From Bacteroidota bacterium (GTDB lineage Bacteria; Bacteroidota; Bacteroidia; Flavobacteriales; Flavobacteriaceae), in NCBI GenBank assembly GCA_022601215.1, contig JAHZIZ010000212.1, positions 1 through 21,206 of the forward strand: a DNA stretch of 21,206 nucleotides, read 5' to 3'. Below the pieces are notes generated by a model that worked only from the letters and a program-made list of their open reading frames with translations, was not told the DNA's origin and did no database searches. Made by a program: the position numbers and the translations under genes. The first letter of the stretch is position 1, and each line of letters begins with the position of its first letter. Of this stretch, positions 14,395-21,206 are shown piece by piece.

Positions 14395-16767
14395 TTACTC
14401 CTTGATAAAGCGTTCCACTAAAGATTGTCCTTCAGCTTGTACTTTCAAGATGTAAATTCCTGCAGCAAGATCTGCTACTTCAATTGTACTAGTATACGCT
14501 CCCTTCTGGACAAGTTGTCCAGTTAAGTTAAATACTTCATACGTAGTTGCAGCACCTGACATTGCTATATTAAGGGCATTCCCTTTTACTGGATTAGGAT
14601 ACACCTCCATAGTAAGTGCATTGTATGGAAGTTCACTTCCAACACGAGCTCCTCCTCCAATTTCTACAATATAGTCTTCAACTTCACCGTAAGTAAATGA
14701 CTCACAAGAGTTTGGGATGCCATTATATTTCATAGACACTCTCATTCTTGTAAATCCAACCGAAGCACCACCGGGTACAGTAATTGTCCCAGATACTGAA
14801 GTTGACTGCGTTGCGCTTTGAGAATATGCTAATTCACCAGCATCGCCAAAGTCTCCATCACGGTTCCAATCTACCCAAACGGCATAGCCTTCAGAGTAAA
14901 CAGTACCTGTCCATAATGGTGTAATCGTAATTGTATTACTACCGTTTAAGGAAGTTGAAAGATTAGTATAATCACCATAACCTCCGGAAGACGCTCCCGT
15001 ACTATTATCAATACTTCCTATTTGTACTCTTTGAATATATTCGTCATTAGTATTGTTACCATTAGAGTTACAATATCCCGTTGGAGCGTCAGTATTGCCG
15101 CCGCCGCCAGCTGTTGTTACATTAAAATTATCTAGAGCAATATCTGCTTGCCATGTTCCACCTGTTATACGGTTGAAACGCAATCTCACAGTTCCACCTA
15201 AATAAGCCGAAAGATCAATGCTATTGCTTAACCAAGAATTTCCTTGGTTACCTGTTTCACTCCATAAAGAAGTCCATGTTGCACCATCTGTACTAGCCTC
15301 TAAGGCAATACTACCCATATCATTGGCACCATACATATGATAGCTATAGTCAAATGAAGCAGCCGTTTCATTGGTAAGGTCGAAACATGGGGAAGAAATA
15401 ATTGCTTGTTTATTAGGGTATCCTGTTCCGCTTCCCGAAGCTTCTACGAAAATATAATAACTTCCGTCAGCTCCAGATGATGGGCCGGTGTTTCTTGAAG
15501 GAGTTCCTCCACTATCACGTGTCCAATTAACATCGTCTCCTGAATCGTTCGTCCAAGCACCTAAGTTACTTTCAAAACTTTCACTGTAATCGAAAGTATC
15601 AACAGTTGAAGAACATGCAATTGCACATGGAGCACAGCTTGAGCCTCCACAGTCAATTCCGGTCTCGTCTCCATTCTGAACACCATCATTACAGGTCGGG
15701 TCAGGAGCACAAGGACCACAATCTGGACCACCACAATCTACACCCGTCTCACTACCGTTCTGCACACCATCTGTACAAGTTGGTGTTGGCGCAGCTCCAC
15801 ATTTAGATGAGGCACCTAAGGTAGCTCTTACTCCACCAGGAAGTAACGTTACTCTCATTCTGTCCACCTGTCCTTGGGTAAAAAGATTCATACAAGAATC
15901 GTCACTATAATCCATATAATTCTGTACCATATCCACACTTCCACAAGAAACATGCGTGGTATTACAGCCTCCATTAGAAGCATCAGATTCTGGGGTATCC
16001 GCTACAAAATCATCAGAACCACAAGGTCCATCACCCCAAATATGGCGAAGGTTTAAAAAATGTCCTACCTCATGAGTAGTTGTTCTTCCAAGGTCAAAAG
16101 GTGCAGAAACCTGACCAATTCGTCCAAAGTAGTTATACCCCATTACGACACCATCTGTTGAAGCAGGCCCACCAGGGAATTGAGCAAACCCAAGAAGAGT
16201 TTGACCATTACTTCTAATTAGTCTAGGGACAGTCCACATATTAAGGTATTCTGCCGTATTCCATGGGTCGATTCCACCTTGAGCAGTTTTTTTCATATTA
16301 TTGGTTGACTGTACCCAAGACTCCTGTGTTGTAGATTTTCTTGTAATCCCATTAGTAGCATTACCATTAGGGTCCACTGTCGCCATACAAAACTCAATTT
16401 GAGCATCTGAAGCTTGAGACCATGTATTGTCCGCATCACTATTTAATCTTCTAAAATCTTCATTTAGAACATCTATTTGAGATTGAATCTGGGCATCACT
16501 AATATTTGTAGTACTGTTGTTATATAAAATATGTACAACAACCGGAATGGTAATTATATCTCCATTAATTACTCGATTGTTACTGTTTAGATCTTTAATT
16601 TTTTCCTGCGTGTAGTTTTCAATTTGTTGCATACGCAGCTCAAGTTGGGGGTCTTCCTGAAGCCTTCTATCAAGATCATCCATAGCAGCACAGTTTCGCT
16701 CTTGGGCAAATGTAACTAAGGAACACATGAAAAAACAAAGCATAAGGAATTGTGTAGTTTTTTTCAT
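14395..16767 (-). CDS. Secreted M43 (pappalysin-like) zinc metalloprotease with T9SS tail
   Basis: This 790-residue secreted protease has a signal peptide at 1-21 (ending LVTFAQ) and a short pro-region to about 70. The M43 catalytic domain (about 71-320) has the zinc motif HEVGHFLNLRH (His232, Glu233, His236, His242) and the Met-turn NYMDYS (Met285). Two Cys-rich repeats (331-386) follow. Then come a MAM-like domain (about 393-551, starting YSESFESNLGAW and ending [10 protein letters not shown]), a Gly-rich linker, a GEVED domain (about 564-702, ending [13 protein letters not shown]) and a type A T9SS sorting domain (about 717-790, EVYPNPVKGNALN to LVERFIKE). The tail directs export through the outer membrane by T9SS and usually cell-surface anchoring. 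It shares its C-terminal architecture with the M36 protease upstream but has its own terminator. Confidence 0.95.
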   Translation of the reverse strand: MKKTTQFLMLCFFMCSLVTFAQERNCAAMDDLDRRLQEDPQLELRMQQIENYTQEKIKDLNSNNRVINGDIITIPVVVHILYNNSTTNISDAQIQSQIDVLNEDFRRLNSDADNTWSQASDAQIEFCMATVDPNGNATNGITRKSTTQESWVQSTNNMKKTAQGGIDPWNTAEYLNMWTVPRLIRSNGQTLLGFAQFPGGPASTDGVVMGYNYFGRIGQVSAPFDLGRTTTHEVGHFLNLRHIWGDGPCGSDDFVADTPESDASNGGCNTTHVSCGSVDMVQNYMDYSDDSCMNLFTQGQVDRMRVTLLPGGVRATLGASSKCGAAPTPTCTDGVQNGSETGVDCGGPDCGPCAPDPTCNDGVQNGDETGIDCGGSSCAPCAIACSSTVDTFDYSESFESNLGAWTNDSGDDVNWTRDSGGTPSRNTGPSSGADGSYYIFVEASGSGTGYPNKQAIISSPCFDLTNETAASFDYSYHMYGANDMGSIALEASTDGATWTSLWSETGNQGNSWLSNSIDLSAYLGGTVRLRFNRITGGTWQADIALDNFNVTTAGGGGNTDAPTGYCNSNGNNTNDEYIQRVQIGSIDNSTGASSGGYGDYTNLSTSLNGSNTITITPLWTGTVYSEGYAVWVDWNRDGDFGDAGELAYSQSATQSTSVSGTITVPGGASVGFTRMRVSMKYNGIPNSCESFTYGEVEDYIVEIGGGARVGSELPYNALTMEVYPNPVKGNALNIAMSGAATTYEVFNLTGQLVQKGAYTSTIEVADLAAGIYILKVQAEGQSLVERFIKE
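14662..15591 (-). repeat. MAM-like plus GEVED cassette, copy in the M43 protease
   Basis: This segment encodes residues about 393-702 of the M43 protease. It is homologous, domain for domain and almost without gaps, to 17354-18280 in the M36 gene. In the GEVED part I count 113 identical residues of 139 by eye. At the DNA level silent third-position differences are frequent, so the copies are old and held similar at the protein level. Confidence 0.88.
15610..15777 (-). repeat. Two tandem 28-residue Cys-rich repeats in the M43 protease
   Basis: Two 84-bp units, at 15694-15777 (residues 331-358) and 15610-15693 (359-386), encode the pattern C-x-DGVQNG-x-ETG-x-DCGG-x(2)-C-x(2)-C. The Asp, Asn, Glu and Cys spacing suggests a disulfide-bonded, perhaps calcium-binding, rigid spacer between catalytic and MAM domains. 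This kind of repeat occurs in secreted proteins of marine bacteria; its function is not established here. Confidence 0.85.
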
Positions 16768-17068
16768 TTTAGTTTGGTTTTTAACAATTAAGTTGTTCTT
16801 CTTTTATTAATTCGGCAACGAATAAACAGTAATCTTGTAAATAATCAAACTCTTTTCGATGAAATACATAAAAAACCGATTATCAGAATTTTCCTACAAA
16901 ACTGTAAAACAACGATTTATAAACTCTTTTTAACGATGTTTTTTAACCGTTTTTTATATCGATAAGTAAATTCTGACAATTGTAAAAACACGTAAAATCT
17001 TAGTTCGGATCATATATAAACCCGCTCCTAACAGAAGCGGGTTTATAAATACAAAATGATATTATTTA
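16768..17068. other. Intergenic region between the two protease genes (301 nt)
   Basis: This is very AT-rich and holds no ORF or RNA gene that I can see. It contains the terminator of the M36 gene (17015-17047) and, nearer the M43 start, the presumed M43 promoter and leader. I cannot pick a convincing TAnnTTTG promoter. A 13-bp inverted repeat with one mismatch (16879-16891 and 16968-16980) is present but could be chance in such AT-rich sequence. Confidence 0.6.
17015..17047 (-). terminator. Intrinsic terminator of the M36 protease gene
   Basis: A perfect 12-bp stem (17015-17026 with 17036-17047, TATAAACCCGCT and its complement) encloses a 9-nt loop. It lies 21 nt after the M36 stop codon. 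On the minus strand the GC-rich part is followed by TTTATATAT, a weak U-rich tail. The AAACCCGC core is the same as in the M43 terminator. Confidence 0.8.
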
Positions 17069-20000
17069 CTATTCAACCACAAACTGTTTTACCAGCTTAT
17101 GACCATCAATTTTTATTTGAATCATATAGAGGCCAACTTGTAGCTGTGAAACATCTATTGTTTCATCAAATAGTCCTTTAGAAATTTGTTGCCCCAAAGC
17201 GTTGAAGATCACATAATCCGTAGCCGTGCCACCAATCACTCCCACATTCAAAACTCCTCGGGAAACTGGATTTGGAAATAGCACAAGCTCTATACTATTT
17301 AAATCCAATAATGAAGGGCTATTTTCATTTGTAGTTTGTGCCGACGTTGGAATTACAACGATATAATCCTCTACTTCACCATAAGTGAACGATTCACATG
17401 CCGTTGGAATACCGTTGTACTTCATCGATACTCTCATTCGAGTTGGTCCTGCAGAAGCACCTGCAGGTACGTTAAAGCTTCCAGTGATTGGTGTAGCCGT
17501 TGTAGCAGCTCTAGAATATGCTAATTCTCCAGCATCTCCAAAGTCTCCATCTCGGTTCCAATCTACAAATACAGCATAACCTTCGTTGTATACCGTCCCA
17601 GTCCATAATGGCGTGATCGTGATACTATTGCTGCTACTCAAAGTAGTGGATTGACTTGTGAAATCTCCATATCCGCCAGCTGAAGCTCCAGTACTGTTAT
17701 CAATACTTCCAATCTGTACTCGCTGAATATACTCATCGTTCGTATTATTACCGTTGGATGCACAGTAACCCGTTGGAGGATTTCCTCCACCACCGCCACC
17801 AGCAGTAATACCTACATTATCTAAAGCAATATCAGCTTGCCAAGTACTTCCAACCAAACGGTTAAAACGAAGTTGTACAGTACCTCCAGCATATGCATTC
17901 AAACTTACTGTTTGCGCATTCCATTGGTTTCCTTTATTTCCTGTCTCACTCCATAGAGAAGTCCAAGAACTTCCATCGGTACTCGCCTCTAAAGCGATAC
18001 TACCCATATCAGTAGCTCCAAACATATGGTAATCGAAAGTAAAGTTAGCCGCAGTCTCTCCGCTTAAATCAACACATGGCGAATTTAATATAGCGCGCTT
18101 GTTTGGATATCCAGTTCCATTACCAGATGCCTCAACATACACATAGAAAGATCCATTAGAACCACTAGATGGTCCCGTGTTGCTAGAAGGTGTTCCTCCA
18201 CTATCACGTGTCCAGTCTAAATCATCCCCTGAGGCTTGTGTCCAAGCTCCAATTGAACTCTCAAAACTTTCACTGTATCCAGCAGTAACACCACCAGTAC
18301 AGCCGCCACCGCCACCGCCAGTGGTCGTAGCATTTGCTGTATTACTCAATCCAGAATTATTGCCCGCAGCATCAAAAGCTCGCACCTGGAAACTATAAGC
18401 CGTCCCAGCCGTTAAACCAGTTACATTTGCACTTGTTCCTGCAACAGTTCCAATACTAGTACCCCCTTGGAATACTTCATATCCAGTAACACCAACATTA
18501 TCTGTAGAGGCATTCCAGTTGAGTGTTAAAGTAGTATTAGTAATATTGGACGCTGCCAACCCAGATGGATTAGAAGGTGCTTGTGTATCTGCTGTTGCTC
18601 CACCTTCCATTTCAAAGGCATCTAAAGCGATATCTGCTTGCCAAGTACTTCCTGTAACACGGTTAAAACGCATTCGGAAGTTTGCTTCACCTGCATAAGA
18701 GTTCAGATCTATGCTTTCCGCATTCCACTGATTTCCTTGATTTCCAGTACGATTCCAGATCGATGTCCACGTAGTTCCATCATCTGTACTTACTTCTAGA
18801 TCCATACTACCCATATCGGCAGCACCAAACATATGGTAGCTAAAATTAAAAGTAGCTCCACTCTCTCCACTTAAGTTGTAACATGGAGAATTCAAGATAG
18901 CACGTTTACTAGGGTATCCTGTTCCATTACCGGATGCCTCTACATAAATATAAGTAGTCCCATCTGCTGCTGCTCCCGGTCCTGTATTATTAGAAGGTGT
19001 TCCTGCACTATCACGTGTCCAGTCCAAGTCATCTTGTGGTGACTGTGTCCAGTTTCCTAGATTCGTTTCAAAACTCTCAGCATCTGGGAAGCTAGAAACG
19101 GTTCCTGAACATGGGTCTGGAGATCCTCCACCACCTCCACAACCACTTGTGAATGATGTTGCTTGATCTGTATTTCCATTAGAACCACCATTGGTATTCT
19201 CATTGGCATCAACACCAACTCCTCTTGCTGCAAATGTATCCCAGATAATACAGTTGTATTGTCCACCGTATAAATCTTGATCAGCCTGTAAAATACCGTC
19301 ACGTCCTGAAACAAATCCTGGATTATTCGCAGTATTTTTAAGCCCTTCAATAACTAATGCCATGGCAATATTGTTACCTCCGGTACCATTGTAGAAATCT
19401 GTATCAAATCCTTCTTGTGCCACTAAGGCCCAAGTCATGTCCCATAAAATGGTAGCAAAGGCATATCCTACTCCATGAGGCACAGACAATCCACCAATAT
19501 CCCCATAGGTAGTTCCGTTAATTGAAGTATTAGTAGAATAAGGAGTAGGTCGTATTCCACCTCCATTAGTTCCTTGTCCTAATGCAAAATTCCCAATTCC
19601 TCGAGAATCTCCACCAGAATCACCAGTTTTCATGGTTAACATTAAACCAAACCAATCACTCCATCCTTCTCCCATCTGCTCAGAACCTCCAAGACCATTA
19701 GTCCCAGGACCTCCAACCAAACGAATTGAAATACCATGACCATATTCGTGTGCAATAATTCCATTGTCTAAATCACCATCAATTTGAGGGTTTCCTGACC
19801 ATAGGAACATTTGCATTCTTGGATTACCTCCATCTGGTGGTGTAGAAAAATTTGCATTATTTAAACCAGATCCATCTTGGCAATCTGCATTTACAGAATC
19901 ACTTCCTGATCCTCCATTTCCATAATTATTTTCTTGGAAGTTTCCACTAGCTTCATTAAAACCATATTGGTACCAAACGTCATGCATAATATTGTTCCAA

Positions 20001-21013
20001 TAGAACAAATTAGTTGTTGCAGCGTCTAAATAAGTACTAGGTTGATTGTTTAGATTAATAGGAAAATTAAAATCAAGACCTGATCCTCCATCAGGAGAAG
20101 ATCCAGTTCCATTGTTTCCATTTGTATCATCTTGAGCCCAAACGTTGTTACCACGAGTGATGGTAAATTCTGCTCCATTAGCACCGTTAGTATCGTGCCA
20201 TCCAAAAGGAGATGCCGTAAGATTTTGCGGCTCATTTACCACAGTTCTACCTCCATCGAGTGGACTTTCAAAGGGCATGGCGTATACATTATAGCTTTCT
20301 CCAGCTAAGAAGTTCGCTGGACCTTCGACTACTGGAGTCTCTTCGATCGCAGTCACTACGTCATTGTGATTGTGCTCACTGTGATTGTCTCCCCAGTTAC
20401 AGCTAATTACCCAGTCTTCTGTGCGAAGCACTTGTCCTGTATTAGCGTCAATATTTTCACTCCACCAGTGCTGACCGTCTTTTTGGTAAAAACTTACATT
20501 CCATACCAATCGAAGTTCACCTTCATATAATTGATATAACTGTTGCACAGTAATAGGCTCTAAAGCCACAGACTCATCATGATAAACATACGCTCCTTGC
20601 GCATTCTTACTACCATTAAGCATTGGCGCTTTTAATTGGTGAGCTTGAGCTGTTTTTAATACGGCATTTTCAGGAGAAAGTGATGCGGTCGTTGTCGCTA
20701 ATCTATCAGTAACATTACTAACAAATTGATCAATATGCCAAGTCACTTTACCGTTATTTACGGTCAATTTATAAGTGGCATATTGAATTGGAATATTATT
20801 GTGCATTTGCTGAACATACACGTGTTGAATATTCGGATTTAGTGAAGGCACCACATCTGTGATACGTAATTGCGAAAGATCGCCTTGTTTAAATTGAGAT
20901 TCCCCTTTAAGTACATTGAAGTAGTCTTGGACTACTCCATCCATTAAGTTTTGAGAAAAAGCTTGTTGCCCTACTAAACAGAATAGTAATGCAAATACAT
21001 AAAATTTTTTCAT
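17069..21013 (-). CDS. Secreted M36 (fungalysin-like) metalloprotease with MAM, FN3, GEVED and T9SS tail
   Basis: This 1314-residue secreted zinc endopeptidase has a signal peptide at 1-20 (ending QQAFS). A fungalysin/thermolysin propeptide and PepSY-like pro-region (about 25-205, including [19 protein letters not shown]) keeps the enzyme inactive until cleaved. The M36 catalytic domain (about 240-625) has HEYGH (His422, Glu423, His426) and the third zinc ligand Glu449 in [10 protein letters not shown]. Next come MAM-like domain 1 (644-803), a fibronectin type III domain (about 812-897), MAM-like domain 2 (912-1071), GEVED (about 1082-1220) and a type A T9SS tail (about 1241-1314, [13 protein letters not shown] to LVKQFVVE). 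Gly-rich linkers separate the domains. It probably digests extracellular protein for nutrition. It lies upstream of the M43 gene but ends in its own terminator. Confidence 0.96.
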   Translation of the reverse strand: MKKFYVFALLFCLVGQQAFSQNLMDGVVQDYFNVLKGESQFKQGDLSQLRITDVVPSLNPNIQHVYVQQMHNNIPIQYATYKLTVNNGKVTWHIDQFVSNVTDRLATTTASLSPENAVLKTAQAHQLKAPMLNGSKNAQGAYVYHDESVALEPITVQQLYQLYEGELRLVWNVSFYQKDGQHWWSENIDANTGQVLRTEDWVISCNWGDNHSEHNHNDVVTAIEETPVVEGPANFLAGESYNVYAMPFESPLDGGRTVVNEPQNLTASPFGWHDTNGANGAEFTITRGNNVWAQDDTNGNNGTGSSPDGGSGLDFNFPINLNNQPSTYLDAATTNLFYWNNIMHDVWYQYGFNEASGNFQENNYGNGGSGSDSVNADCQDGSGLNNANFSTPPDGGNPRMQMFLWSGNPQIDGDLDNGIIAHEYGHGISIRLVGGPGTNGLGGSEQMGEGWSDWFGLMLTMKTGDSGGDSRGIGNFALGQGTNGGGIRPTPYSTNTSINGTTYGDIGGLSVPHGVGYAFATILWDMTWALVAQEGFDTDFYNGTGGNNIAMALVIEGLKNTANNPGFVSGRDGILQADQDLYGGQYNCIIWDTFAARGVGVDANENTNGGSNGNTDQATSFTSGCGGGGGSPDPCSGTVSSFPDAESFETNLGNWTQSPQDDLDWTRDSAGTPSNNTGPGAAADGTTYIYVEASGNGTGYPSKRAILNSPCYNLSGESGATFNFSYHMFGAADMGSMDLEVSTDDGTTWTSIWNRTGNQGNQWNAESIDLNSYAGEANFRMRFNRVTGSTWQADIALDAFEMEGGATADTQAPSNPSGLAASNITNTTLTLNWNASTDNVGVTGYEVFQGGTSIGTVAGTSANVTGLTAGTAYSFQVRAFDAAGNNSGLSNTANATTTGGGGGGCTGGVTAGYSESFESSIGAWTQASGDDLDWTRDSGGTPSSNTGPSSGSNGSFYVYVEASGNGTGYPNKRAILNSPCVDLSGETAANFTFDYHMFGATDMGSIALEASTDGSSWTSLWSETGNKGNQWNAQTVSLNAYAGGTVQLRFNRLVGSTWQADIALDNVGITAGGGGGGNPPTGYCASNGNNTNDEYIQRVQIGSIDNSTGASAGGYGDFTSQSTTLSSSNSITITPLWTGTVYNEGYAVFVDWNRDGDFGDAGELAYSRAATTATPITGSFNVPAGASAGPTRMRVSMKYNGIPTACESFTYGEVEDYIVVIPTSAQTTNENSPSLLDLNSIELVLFPNPVSRGVLNVGVIGGTATDYVIFNALGQQISKGLFDETIDVSQLQVGLYMIQIKIDGHKLVKQFVVE
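17354..18280 (-). repeat. MAM-like plus GEVED cassette, copy in the M36 protease
   Basis: This encodes residues about 912-1220 of the M36 protease (second MAM-like domain, Gly-rich linker, GEVED domain). It is the counterpart of 14662-15591 in the M43 gene, with long identical protein stretches such as [19 protein letters not shown] but many silent base differences. Confidence 0.88.
18605..19084 (-). repeat. First MAM-like domain of the M36 protease, internal duplicate
   Basis: This encodes residues about 644-803. It is clearly homologous to the second MAM-like domain (17801-18280): both have [23 protein letters not shown] or DYHMFGA, and WQADIALD. The fibronectin type III domain lies between the two copies. 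It is less similar to domain 2 than domain 2 is to the M43 copy at the shared Gly-Ser loops. Confidence 0.85.
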
Positions 21014-21206
21014 TTTAATAAATAGTTTTGATTAGTGTTTTCAGCCAATTAAGGCAATAGTCATCAAGGCCTTCATTTAGAAAGCATCGTAAGGGTCAGC
21101 TATTGGGGTATTGCTAAAAAAGTAGGTGGGGAATTACCTAGAAGTGTCGTATTCGAATCAGTGGTTTTTTAGGTTTGTTAAACAATAGTTACTAGTTATA
21201 CAATAC
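21014..21206. promoter_or_regulatory. Upstream region of the M36 protease gene, to the window edge
   Basis: This is a 193-nt AT-rich non-coding stretch that should hold the M36 promoter and leader on the minus strand. I see no ORF, no RNA gene and no confident promoter motif. The sequence just before the ATG is A/T-only, as is common for Bacteroidota starts that lack a Shine-Dalgarno. Confidence 0.4.

Noticed and set aside
18177..18398. Plus-strand proline-rich ORF in the M36 gene
   Set aside because: It is an antisense shadow of the glycine-rich linker and MAM domain; proline runs come from reversed glycine codons.
14662..19084. Repeated segments as a CRISPR array or mobile element
   Set aside because: The repeats are homologous protein domains in frame, hundreds of bases long, without spacers, terminal repeats or transposase genes.
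19057..19350. Minus-strand 97-residue ORF within the M36 gene in another frame
   Set aside because: It is fully contained in a strongly supported coding sequence and has no recognisable domain or independent start context.
14395..21013. The two protease genes as one operon
   Set aside because: A 301-nt gap and a perfect 12-bp hairpin terminator directly after the M36 stop argue for separate transcripts.

Overview
The window is about 21 kb of AT-rich bacterial chromosome that reads as Bacteroidota, family Flavobacteriaceae. Three things point there: heme genes packed in a flavobacterial order, large secreted proteases ending in type IX secretion (T9SS type A) sorting tails, and the absence of clear Shine-Dalgarno motifs ahead of most starts. 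No rRNA, tRNA, CRISPR array, transposase, integrase or phage gene is visible. This looks like ordinary core chromosome, not a mobile island.

Left part (1-6173, + strand): a nearly gapless tetrapyrrole operon. The order is hemA (3' end only), hemC, hemD, hemE, a small DUF6973-like gene, an EI24/CysZ-like membrane gene, hemF and hemB. Most junctions overlap by 1-4 nt or are separated by only 1-15 nt, so translational coupling is likely. The exception is the 93-nt hemD-hemE gap, which holds a REP-like inverted repeat. The operon carries glutamyl-tRNA through ALA, porphobilinogen and uroporphyrinogen III to protoporphyrinogen IX. hemL, protoporphyrinogen oxidase and ferrochelatase are not in the window. 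The two non-hem genes in the operon are the least understood part.

Middle part (6163-14342): single genes and short runs. On the minus strand are an exported hypothetical protein and a small hypothetical gene. On the plus strand are an exported DinB-like protein and a CNNM/CBS membrane protein. A minus-strand TPR-hybrid histidine kinase follows. Then come three plus-strand genes: methylated-DNA cysteine methyltransferase, a membrane-anchored beta-lactamase-fold serine hydrolase and a PolB-like 3'-5' exonuclease. Two convergent gene pairs overlap at their 3' ends by exactly 11 nt each.

Right part (14395-21013, - strand): two large secreted metalloproteases, one M43 (pappalysin-like) and one M36 (fungalysin-like). 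Their catalytic domains are unrelated, but they share the same C-terminal architecture of MAM-like domain, GEVED domain and T9SS tail. Each is followed by a GC-rich hairpin terminator. This implies a protein-degrading bacterium whose exoenzymes are displayed or released through T9SS.

No demonstrably new system is present. The best leads are the two uncharacterised heme-operon genes, the REP-like element inside that operon, and the shared accessory cassette of the two proteases.
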